Source: an uncultured Bacteroidales bacterium (lineage in GTDB: Bacteria > Bacteroidota > Bacteroidia > Bacteroidales > UBA932). Taken from it: a DNA stretch of 64,000 nt. The translations under genes were made by a program, and so were the position numbers. Below are positions 27,183 through 34,449 of the stretch, in pieces (the stretch's first letter is position 1; every line of letters begins with the position of its first letter). The stretch spans positions 124,001 through 188,000 of the forward strand of contig CALVDL010000001.1 of the NCBI GenBank assembly GCA_944326305.1, written 5' to 3'. The notes under the pieces are model-generated. The model was not told where the DNA came from and did not search any database. It saw only the letters and a program-made list of their open reading frames with translations.

Positions 27183-28676
27183 ATGAAGTCAAAGGTTGTG
27201 ACAGCTATTTTTCTCTTGGTATTCCTCTGTGGCACTTTGCATGCGCAGACTAAACGTGTGACCGGGACGTGGGTCAATCTGTTCTGGCAGGACGAGAGAA
27301 ACAATTATATGAATCCGCATTATATCGACACGGCGGATCCTGAGTTCTGGCACCTTAAAATCAAGGAACTTCATGAAATGGGGATGGAGTATGTGGTTAT
27401 CATGGCTGTGGCCAATGAGCAGAAGGCGGCTTATCCTTCTGCCTTTATGGAGCACTCTTATCCGGAAGGCCGCAAAAGTCCCGTTGAGGCGATAATGGAT
27501 GCTGCGGACGAATGCGGTATGCATGTGTTCATGAGCTGCGGATGGGCAAAAAGCCAGCTTGATGACCTCAGGGATCCGGAAATTGTCAGGCTTCAGATTG
27601 AAATAATGAAAGAGACGGCCGCTCTTTTCTCCGGCCATGAGTCATTCTACGGGTGGTATCTTCCTGTAGAAGACAGTCTTGAGCCGGTGCTGTCCGACCA
27701 TGCTGTAGAGGCCGTGAATTCGATGGCGGGGAAGGCGCGGAGTCTCACTCCCGGGAAGAAGGTGATGATTTCTCCTTACGGGATATGCAATGCGGATTTC
27801 GGCAATCCGGAATTTGCTGCACAGATACGCCGCCTGGAGGTGGACATAATAGCATATCAGGACGAGGTCGGATGTGTAAGGGAGCCTATGCCGATGAAGC
27901 GTATGAAAGAGCACTTCAGCCTTCTCGGTGAGATTCATGAGGGCTCCGGCATAGAGTTCTGGGCCAATATTGAGTCGTTCACATGGGACAGAGAGACGAA
28001 CAGCTGGTATTCGGCGCTTGTCCCGGCTGCGTTCGGACGGTATCTCTCCCAGCTTGTCGGAGTTTCCCGTGCCGGGGTTGGTAATGTGTTGAGCTTTTCG
28101 ATGTTCGGCATATATGACAAGCCCGGTTCTCCGATTCCGCTGGGTCAGCCTTTATGGGCCAATAGGGCGTATGCCGATTATATGGACTGGCTTGCTGGCA
28201 GGGGCAGGTGGCCGCTGCTTGAGGCCACGTTCTATGGCGACGTGCGCAATGGCGCGGAGGGAGCCGGTGTGGTTTCCTCCTCTGGCGGTGCGGCCGCGCT
28301 GGTGGACGGGAGTCTCGGGTATGAGGATTATAATGCCCCTGAATGGCATATGTCCCCTGATGGGGAAATGGCGGTCGTCATAGACCTCGGTGAGAACCGG
28401 CCGGTGGATGTGCTTGCAGCGCGTTTCCTTGCGTATGCTCCGGCATCGGTCTCTATTCCGGATATGGTCGATTTCTATGTGTCGGATACGGGGGAGTGCT
28501 ATGAGAAGGTCAGCACGGTCGTGATGGAGAATACGGATAATGATCTGCATGACTGCTGGATAGATATTGCTATGGCCGACGGGCTCGGCGCTTCGGGCAG
28601 GTTTGTCAAGGTGGTGGCGGAGTGTCACGGCTCTGCCATATGCTGTGACGAGATATTTGTCAACCCTGTTTATTGA
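27183..28676 (+). CDS. DUF4434 protein with C-terminal discoidin-like (DUF5109) domain
   Basis: 497 residues. Signal peptide MKSKVVTAIFLLVFLCGTLHAQ. The DUF4434 barrel starts at RVTGTWVNLFWQDE and contains MGMEYVVIMAVANEQ, CGMHVFMSCGWAKSQ, FYGWYLPVEDSLEP and FWANIESFTWDRETN. The last 150 residues (YEDYNAPEWH, MAVVIDLGENRPVDVLAARF, VDFYVSDTGECYEKV) look like a coagulation factor 5/8-type sugar-binding module. It is probably periplasmic or surface-exposed and glycosidase-like. The epimerase gene follows closely on the same strand. Confidence 0.78.
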   Translation: MKSKVVTAIFLLVFLCGTLHAQTKRVTGTWVNLFWQDERNNYMNPHYIDTADPEFWHLKIKELHEMGMEYVVIMAVANEQKAAYPSAFMEHSYPEGRKSPVEAIMDAADECGMHVFMSCGWAKSQLDDLRDPEIVRLQIEIMKETAALFSGHESFYGWYLPVEDSLEPVLSDHAVEAVNSMAGKARSLTPGKKVMISPYGICNADFGNPEFAAQIRRLEVDIIAYQDEVGCVREPMPMKRMKEHFSLLGEIHEGSGIEFWANIESFTWDRETNSWYSALVPAAFGRYLSQLVGVSRAGVGNVLSFSMFGIYDKPGSPIPLGQPLWANRAYADYMDWLAGRGRWPLLEATFYGDVRNGAEGAGVVSSSGGAAALVDGSLGYEDYNAPEWHMSPDGEMAVVIDLGENRPVDVLAARFLAYAPASVSIPDMVDFYVSDTGECYEKVSTVVMENTDNDLHDCWIDIAMADGLGASGRFVKVVAECHGSAICCDEIFVNPVY

Positions 28677-28702
28677 TTGTGTTTTTTATTTTATATAAGG
28701 AA

Positions 28703-29899
28703 ATGAAAGAGGAAAGCAGAAAATACCTTGCTCAGTGTGCGGCGCGGTATCAAGAGGACTTGAAGGAAAATATTCTTCCTTTCTGGATGAAGTACGGATA
28801 TGACAGGAAGCATGGGGGAGTCTGCACCTGTGTCGACAGGGACGGCACGCTTATGGATACCACCAAGTCTGTGTGGTTCCAGGGCCGCTTCGGTTATATC
28901 ATGGCCCGTGCTGCCGGGATGCCGGGTGCTGACCCGCAGTGGCTTGAAGCGTCAAAGAGTGCAATAGATTTCATCGAGAAATACTGTATAGATACTGACG
29001 GGCATATGTTTTTTACGGTCACGGAAGACGGGAGACCTGTGCAGAAACGCAGGTATGTGTTCTCTGAGTGTTTCGCTGTGATGGCTATGGCGGAGTATTC
29101 CGTGGCTTCGGGGGACAGGTCTTATGCCGACAAGGCGGCGGCCATGTTCAGGAATATGCTCAGGATGTTGGATACTCCGGGCTTTCTGCCTCCGAAGACG
29201 TATGTGCCGGGCAGGGGACACTCCATAACGATGATGCTGATCAATGTGGCCGACATTGCAAGGAGGGCACTGCCTGACCCTGTCTTTGACCGCAGGATTG
29301 ACCAGTCTCTTGAAGAGCTTGCAAAGTATTTCATGCATCCGGAATTCAAGACTATCCTTGAATCGGTCGGGCCTGAAGGCGAATTCCTTGATACTTGTGC
29401 GGGAAGAACCATAAATCCGGGGCATTGTATAGAGACAGGATGGTTCATTCTGGAGATAGCCAGGTCAAGAGGTTGGGATGAGAAGCTTGTGGAAATGGCC
29501 ACCACTGTGATAGACTGGGCCTGGGGATGGGGCTGGGACGAGCCTTACGGCGGGATGATCAATTTCAGGGACTGCAGGAACTTCCCTTCTCAGGATTATG
29601 CCCAGGACATGAAGTTCTGGTGGCCTCAGTGTGAAGCCATTATCGCATCTCTTTATGCGTACCTTGCCACCGGGAAAGAGAAATATCTTGAAATGCACAG
29701 GAAGGCGCATGAGTTTGCCTATACATATCTCCGTGATACTGAATACGGTGAATGGTACGGGTATCTCCACAGGGACGGGACTGTGGCACAGCCTGCCAAG
29801 GGCAACCTGTTCAAGGGTCCGTTCCATATACCGCGCATGATGATGGTTGCCGGGGGGCTGTGCGAGGAGATTCTGCGTCGTGATGATGCGGGTGCCTGA
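28703..29899 (+). CDS. N-acylglucosamine 2-epimerase family protein
   Basis: 398 residues from ATG 28703 (MKEESRKYLAQC). The upstream in-frame ATG at 28673 overlaps the previous gene's last codons and adds an unlikely hydrophobic tail. The (alpha/alpha)6 barrel signatures are present: HGGVCTCVDRDGTLMDTTKS, VWFQGRFGYIMAR, NPGHCIETGWFILE and KFWWPQCEAIIA. The family interconverts N-acetylglucosamine and N-acetylmannosamine, or glucose and mannose ends of oligosaccharides. The sialidase next door favours N-acetylmannosamine from sialic acid, but no sialate lyase or transporter is in the window. It lacks a signal peptide, so it is cytoplasmic. Confidence 0.85.
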   Translation: MKEESRKYLAQCAARYQEDLKENILPFWMKYGYDRKHGGVCTCVDRDGTLMDTTKSVWFQGRFGYIMARAAGMPGADPQWLEASKSAIDFIEKYCIDTDGHMFFTVTEDGRPVQKRRYVFSECFAVMAMAEYSVASGDRSYADKAAAMFRNMLRMLDTPGFLPPKTYVPGRGHSITMMLINVADIARRALPDPVFDRRIDQSLEELAKYFMHPEFKTILESVGPEGEFLDTCAGRTINPGHCIETGWFILEIARSRGWDEKLVEMATTVIDWAWGWGWDEPYGGMINFRDCRNFPSQDYAQDMKFWWPQCEAIIASLYAYLATGKEKYLEMHRKAHEFAYTYLRDTEYGEWYGYLHRDGTVAQPAKGNLFKGPFHIPRMMMVAGGLCEEILRRDDAGA

Positions 29900-29910
29900 G
29901 GATTTATAAT

Positions 29911-29942
29911 TTTGTTCTTCCGCCCATTATCCCTTATCTTTG
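29911..29942 (+). promoter_or_regulatory. Promoter of the sialidase gene
   Basis: TTTG at 29911-29914, a 20-bp spacer and TATCTTTG at 29935-29942 match both Bacteroidetes elements at ideal spacing. The sialidase therefore has its own promoter and does not rely on read-through from the epimerase. Confidence 0.6.
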
Positions 29943-30007
29943 CCATGCCGCCCTGCCGTTCTTTCCGGCTGGGCGGGCGGACTGATAACCATTGTAATCT
30001 GATCATT

Positions 30008-31645
30008 ATGAATAAAATTCTCTTTTGCTGCGTGCTGGCATTGTCTGTTCCTTTCCAGTCTGTCCTGCATGCTTCCGATACCCTGAAGGTCCACAACACC
30101 GTCATTCCCGTGATGCTGGGGCGGGATTATAATGTCGTTGCTGAATTCTGTGTTGAATGCAGTGCTCCGGGGGCCGTGACCCTCGACGATGTGCGTGTCC
30201 GGGTCAGGGGCCTTCCTGACGGGGCGCTCGGGAATGTGAGCCTTGTGTATACGGGGACCATGTCCGCATTGTACTCCAGGACTACTTCCTATGTGATCAA
30301 GGATGCTTTTTACCGGGTTGGGGCGAGCCAGAGGATTTATTGCGACCCCGGGTATGCTGTGGTGAAGGACAGTGAGACAGACCTGCAGGACGGGACTGCG
30401 GTGCTCCATGCCGGACAGAAGCTTGTGAAGGGGAAGAACTGGTTCTACGTAAGTGTGTCGGTGGATGGGAGTCATGTGGAAGACATATCGGGGAGCTTCA
30501 GCCTTGAGGTGGAGGGCGTGTCGGTGGACGGTTCTCCTGTGGCCCTGGTGCAGGAGGGAAGCACGGAGCGCCGTCTCGGCGTGGCTGTCAGGGACCACGG
30601 GGATGACGGGGTATGGGCATACCGTATCCCGGGGCTGGTCACTACAAAGGAGGGCACACTGATTTCGGTATATGATGTCAGGCATGCCTCGACACTTGAC
30701 CTTCAGGACAATATCGATGTGGGCATGAGCCGCAGCACTGACGGAGGACGCACATGGGAGCCGATGAAAATCATAATGGACATGGGGCAGTGGGGCGGAC
30801 TTCCGGATGCGCAGAACGGCATAGGTGACCCTTCTGTCCTGGTGGATGAGTCCACCGGGGAGATTTTCGTGGTGGCGGTATGGACCCACGGGCTGGGTAA
30901 CGACAGGGCCTGGAGCCAGGTAGGGGACGGTTTCGCCCCGCATGAGACGGCGCAGATGATGATTGTCAGCAGCAAGGATGACGGCAGGACATGGTCGGAG
31001 CCGCGGAACATAACGCGCCAGGTGAAGCAGGAGAGCTGGCGGTTCACCCTCCAGGGGCCGGGACGCGGCATCACAATGTCGGACGGTACTCTGGTGTTCC
31101 CTATACAGTACGTGGATTCCGCACGTGTCCCCAATGCGGGGATAATGTACAGCAAGGACCACGGCACGACCTGGCACTGCCATGGGCATGCCTGGACCAA
31201 CACCACAGAGGCCCAGGCAGCTGAAGTAGCTCCAGGTGTGCTGATGCTCAACATGAGGAACAACCGCCGCACGGGGCGCATCGTCTGCACCACGGAGGAC
31301 CTGGGCAGGAGCTGGACCGTCCACCCGTCATCGGAGAAGCTGCGCGAACCTGTGTGCATGGCAGGCCTGCTGATGGTCAGGGCCTCAGAAAACTCCCTCG
31401 GCAGGGACATCCTCCTGTTCTCGAACCCGGACACGGAGCAGGGCCGTAACCACATGACCATCAAGGCGAGCCTTGACGGCGGGCTGACCTGGCTGCCGGA
31501 GAACTCGCTGCTGCTTGACGAGGAAGAGGGGTGGGGCTATTCCTGCCTGACAATGATTGATGAAGATACAGTAGGAATATTGTACGAGGGAAGCACTTCG
31601 CAGCTTGTGTTCCAGGCGGTGAAGCTTGCAGACATAGTACAATGA
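30008..31645 (+). CDS. Sialidase, family GH33, with N-terminal binding domain
   Basis: 545 residues from ATG 30008 (MNKILFCCVLALSVPFQSVL, a signal peptide). Earlier in-frame starts precede or overlap the promoter. Residues 25-190 form a beta-sandwich of the kind that precedes Bacteroides sialidase propellers. The six-bladed propeller starts at AYRIPGL (Arg206 binds the carboxylate) and has five Asp boxes: STDGGRTW (243-250), SKDDGRTW (322-329), SKDHGTTW (382-389), EDLGRSW and SLDGGLTW (488-495). Tyr511 in WGYSCLT is at the nucleophile position. It releases terminal sialic acid from host glycans. Confidence 0.93.
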   Translation: MNKILFCCVLALSVPFQSVLHASDTLKVHNTVIPVMLGRDYNVVAEFCVECSAPGAVTLDDVRVRVRGLPDGALGNVSLVYTGTMSALYSRTTSYVIKDAFYRVGASQRIYCDPGYAVVKDSETDLQDGTAVLHAGQKLVKGKNWFYVSVSVDGSHVEDISGSFSLEVEGVSVDGSPVALVQEGSTERRLGVAVRDHGDDGVWAYRIPGLVTTKEGTLISVYDVRHASTLDLQDNIDVGMSRSTDGGRTWEPMKIIMDMGQWGGLPDAQNGIGDPSVLVDESTGEIFVVAVWTHGLGNDRAWSQVGDGFAPHETAQMMIVSSKDDGRTWSEPRNITRQVKQESWRFTLQGPGRGITMSDGTLVFPIQYVDSARVPNAGIMYSKDHGTTWHCHGHAWTNTTEAQAAEVAPGVLMLNMRNNRRTGRIVCTTEDLGRSWTVHPSSEKLREPVCMAGLLMVRASENSLGRDILLFSNPDTEQGRNHMTIKASLDGGLTWLPENSLLLDEEEGWGYSCLTMIDEDTVGILYEGSTSQLVFQAVKLADIVQ

Positions 31646-31688
31646 TGCAGAGGGTAAGGCGGGGCCAGTCTTTCGTGGAAAAACGTCA

Positions 31689-32774
31689 TCAGAACAGCAT
31701 CGCCCCGAACCCGGCCGCAAGGGCCACTGTGCAGCTGACGAGCTTTGCCTTGAAGAACGAGCTCTTGCTTTCCGCCAGGAGCGGCAGGGAGGAATGCCCG
31801 TCCTGGGCGATGCAGCTTGCGAGAAGTACAGGGAACGGCACTATGCCGCTCGCATAGAGTGTGACGAAGACCATGTGCGGGCCTGATTCGGGGATTATCC
31901 CGACGGCCACTGCGAGGAGGACCATGAGTGCGGTGTTGCTGCTTATCCAGTTCTCTATGTCTATATGCTGCATCCCGATTTCGAGGACGGCGAGTACTCC
32001 GAATGTCCATGCGAATATCACCGGAAGGTGCCTTTTGACGATATGGTGCCAGAGGTGTTCCTCTACAAAATGGTCGGATGCAAAACACAGCACGCCCAGC
32101 ATCACAAGGCTCAATATGGCGAATATCACATACATCCAGTCTTCGCTCAGCAGGTCGAGCGTCAGGGCCGCGTGACGGTGCATGTGGTCCCCGTCCATGT
32201 GCTCATGTCCGAGCCTGCCTGTCACGAGTGCGGCTATGAATACCGCTATGCCGATGAACATCACGGCCCTTTTCCAGCCGATATGCCTTTTCCCCCTGTC
32301 GTCTCCGCCTGCCGTACCGTGGTCATGCTCGTGGATTTCGAACCTGTCATCTTCCGGGAGGCCGTCCGCCGCCGACGGGTCTATGTTCCGTTTCCTGAAT
32401 ATTTTTTCGCGTATGAAGTCCACCAGCATCCCGCATGCGACCGAAAGGACGAACAGAAGGATGAATATCAGCATTGCTTTCTGCGGGAACATGGCCAGCA
32501 TCATGAAGGCCTCGTCTCCGCATGAGGCTATCATCATGGCTATCAGAGCCCCGAAGCTGAGTATCCTGTGCGTGTAGAGCGACACCGCCGCAAATCCACC
32601 TATGCATCCGGGTACAAGGCCGAGCAGTGCCGCCACAGTCACCTGTCCTGCCCGTGTGCGCCGCAGCCCGGAGAATATCAGCCCCCTGGACTCAATGTTG
32701 AGGGACTCGATCATCATCATCATTATGACCACGAGCCCGGTAATGAGTATGGAATTGCGGATTACCTCTATCAC
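31689..32774 (-). CDS. Putative heavy-metal/manganese exporter (ArsP_2 type, 10 TM)
   Basis: 361 residues, almost all membrane helices, starting MIEVIRNSILITGLVVIMMMM. There is a His/Asp-rich loop near residues 147-200 (EIHEHDHG…GHEHMDGDHMHRH). Sequences such as LLGLVPGCIGGFAAVSLYTH, CGDEAFMMLAMFP and GIIPESGPHMVFVTLY match the putative heavy-metal exporter family related to ArsP. The His-rich loop suggests binding of a divalent metal. Calls for manganese or arsenic efflux in this family are tentative. It is convergent with the sialidase gene, 43 nt apart. Confidence 0.75.
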   Translation of the reverse strand: MIEVIRNSILITGLVVIMMMMIESLNIESRGLIFSGLRRTRAGQVTVAALLGLVPGCIGGFAAVSLYTHRILSFGALIAMMIASCGDEAFMMLAMFPQKAMLIFILLFVLSVACGMLVDFIREKIFRKRNIDPSAADGLPEDDRFEIHEHDHGTAGGDDRGKRHIGWKRAVMFIGIAVFIAALVTGRLGHEHMDGDHMHRHAALTLDLLSEDWMYVIFAILSLVMLGVLCFASDHFVEEHLWHHIVKRHLPVIFAWTFGVLAVLEIGMQHIDIENWISSNTALMVLLAVAVGIIPESGPHMVFVTLYASGIVPFPVLLASCIAQDGHSSLPLLAESKSSFFKAKLVSCTVALAAGFGAMLF

Positions 32775-32782
32775 GTTATTCT

Positions 32783-32871
32783 AACGTCAGTACGACGAAT
32801 TAATGTTTAATAATATTATCTTAAAAATCAACAATTTATCTTTAATGACCGGAACCCGTCATACTGACGTT
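32783..32871. repeat. 89-bp intergenic element with 10-bp terminal inverted repeats
   Basis: The ends are AACGTCAGTA (32783-32792) and TACTGACGTT (32862-32871), a perfect inverted pair. The inside is AT-rich. The left 70 bp or so recur at 53909-53991 with a few changes. There is no coding potential. It looks like a small non-autonomous mobile or palindromic element. Confidence 0.6.
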
Positions 32872-32923
32872 CGAAAGTCTCGCTGACGCTCCGGTGCGGC
32901 CCTGACGGGCCTTGCCATCCATC

Positions 32924-34039
32924 TTATTCTATATAGCCGGTTATGAACAGGTTGACTATAGGCCTTGACGGGGAGTTAGTCGTCAGTGTCACTATCACGA
33001 GGGTCTCTCCGGCTGGCATCCCGGCTGTGTCGAGGTGCACCTTGAAGCTGCCTTCATATCCGCATTTCACCACCGGAATCTCCCCTACGGAGTAGGACTC
33101 CGCGTCCACATCCGTCTTGAATACCCTGAAGTCGGCTTTACCTATGTTCTTGAATGTGAATGTAGCATCTACCGGGGTCCCCGCCTTGATCTTCCCGAAT
33201 GTATATGAGCTTGAGTCGAACATCGGCCTGGAGGCGTTCTCCCGTTCTTCTCCTGTCATGGATGCGAAGTTCTCCTTGGTGAAGGCGTATATTCCGAGCC
33301 TGCTGACGGTCTCCTTGCCGTTTTCCGTGGCGGTGTATGTCCTGCCGTTGACAGTAGGGGTGGCGTAGTACCAGTTCTTGCCCCAGAGGCTCCTGTCTGA
33401 TTTTACGGAAAACTGCAGCCTGGCCGTCGACCTTGCGGGGACCGGGTTCGGGGTCACCTTGACGGTGAGGTTCGGGGACACATTGGTGAAACCCACTGTG
33501 ACAGGGGAGGAGGAGAGGTTGGCTACAGTCGCCTCGTCACTTCTGGATTCCCCCTGCTCGATATTCCCGCATTTCATCTCCGCGGTCCTGAACGCGAGGC
33601 TTCCGAAACGTACAGGATACATTTCCTCAAGCGAGAGCTGTTTCTCGTGGCTGATGCCCCGTAGCCTGAGTATCACTGGCTTGCCTATGCCGGAGATATA
33701 GACTGTCAGGCTCTTGTCGAAAGGGTAGGGGCCTTCGTCGTTGGTGTAGACGGCCGATATGGAGCCGCTTTTCCCCGGCATCACCGGTTCCCTGGTCCAT
33801 TTCACGTCGGTGCATCCGCATGATGTGACCACGCTGTGTATGAGCATCGGCTTCTGGCTGATGTTCTTGACATTGAATGTGCAGCTGAGCGGCCCGTCGG
33901 AGAGCATCACGTCACCGAAGTCATGTACGGTCCTGTCAAATTCGGCTATCCCTCCCACCTTTTCCTGTGCGGAGGCTGCCTGTGCCCCCATGACGGGCAT
34001 AATGAGGCACAGCAGCATATGTATTATATTCCTTTTCAT
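32924..34039 (-). CDS. DUF1573 domain secreted protein
   Basis: 371 residues from ATG 34039 (MKRNIIHMLLCLIMPVMGAQAASAQ, a signal peptide). A longer frame to 34150 was rejected because it would run over the promoter at 34088-34095. The DUF1573 pattern appears as FDRTVHDFGDVMLSDGPLSCTF, NISQKPMLIHSVVTSCGCT (the conserved CGC) and PVMPGKSGSISAVY, and an immunoglobulin-like repeat near the end gives YTFGKIKAGTPVDATFTFKN. Such proteins are exported beta-sandwich proteins of unknown function, common in Bacteroidetes. Confidence 0.88.
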   Translation of the reverse strand: MKRNIIHMLLCLIMPVMGAQAASAQEKVGGIAEFDRTVHDFGDVMLSDGPLSCTFNVKNISQKPMLIHSVVTSCGCTDVKWTREPVMPGKSGSISAVYTNDEGPYPFDKSLTVYISGIGKPVILRLRGISHEKQLSLEEMYPVRFGSLAFRTAEMKCGNIEQGESRSDEATVANLSSSPVTVGFTNVSPNLTVKVTPNPVPARSTARLQFSVKSDRSLWGKNWYYATPTVNGRTYTATENGKETVSRLGIYAFTKENFASMTGEERENASRPMFDSSSYTFGKIKAGTPVDATFTFKNIGKADFRVFKTDVDAESYSVGEIPVVKCGYEGSFKVHLDTAGMPAGETLVIVTLTTNSPSRPIVNLFITGYIE

Positions 34040-34087
34040 AACCTTGCAATTGTCAGCCGCCTTCCGGCAGCTTGTGTCCGACGGCTG

Positions 34088-34095
34088 CAAAGATA
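34088..34095 (-). promoter_or_regulatory. -7 box of the DUF1573 gene
   Basis: The minus strand reads TATCTTTG (TAnnTTTG), 49 bp before the ATG at 34039. It is divergent from the ferredoxin promoter. Confidence 0.4.
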
Positions 34096-34116
34096 GAAAT
34101 TTTAGGCTCGACATGG

Positions 34117-34147
34117 GTTGTAATTTCAAAATAATAGCATAAATTTG
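34117..34147 (+). promoter_or_regulatory. Promoter of the ferredoxin gene
   Basis: TAAATTTG at 34140-34147 matches the -7 consensus; GTTG at 34117-34120, one base off TTTG, is 19 bp upstream. The ATG is at 34211. Confidence 0.45.
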
Positions 34148-34210
34148 CATCCGGTGTCCGCAAGGGCTCCACCCTTTTGGACTTTATCAACAATTTAAAG
34201 GATATAAACA

Positions 34211-34381
34211 ATGGCTTACAAAATTTCAGAAGACTGCGTTGCTTGCGGCACATGCTTGAGCGAGTGCCCTTCAGGCGCTATTTCAGAGGGGGATATCTAC
34301 AAGATCGACCCTAATGTATGCATTGACTGCGGAACCTGCGCTGATGCTTGCCCTATGGGCGCCATCTCCCCTGCAGAGTAA
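34211..34381 (+). CDS. Small 2[4Fe-4S] ferredoxin
   Basis: 56 residues, short but clear: MAYKISEDCVACGTCLSECP in the first half and DPNVCIDCGTCADACPMGAI in the second. Both CxxCxxCxxxCP motifs are complete, so it holds two [4Fe-4S] clusters like clostridial-type ferredoxin. It carries low-potential electrons in the cytoplasm, probably for pyruvate or 2-oxoacid oxidoreductase or hydrogenase. It has its own promoter, and a strong terminator follows 20 nt after the stop, so it is a single-gene unit. Confidence 0.96.
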   Translation: MAYKISEDCVACGTCLSECPSGAISEGDIYKIDPNVCIDCGTCADACPMGAISPAE

Positions 34382-34400
34382 CAGTCTTTCCTGCAACGCA

Positions 34401-34442
34401 AAAAAAATGGCGGCACCGTACCGGTGCCGCCTTATTTTTTTT
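34401..34442. terminator. Bidirectional rho-independent terminator
   Basis: GGCGGCACCG-TAC-CGGTGCCGCC (34409-34431) is a perfect 10-bp stem with a run of A before it and a run of T after it. It ends the ferredoxin transcript on the plus strand and the M16 peptidase transcript on the minus strand. Confidence 0.85.
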
Positions 34443-34449
34443 ATATACG

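Noticed and set aside
29927..31324. 465-codon minus-strand frame opposite the sialidase
   Set aside because: It is an antisense shadow rich in His, Pro and Arg; the plus-strand sialidase has all family motifs and a promoter.
34040..34150. Longer N-terminus for the DUF1573 protein
   Set aside because: It would overlap the -7 box at 34088-34095 and bury the signal peptide.
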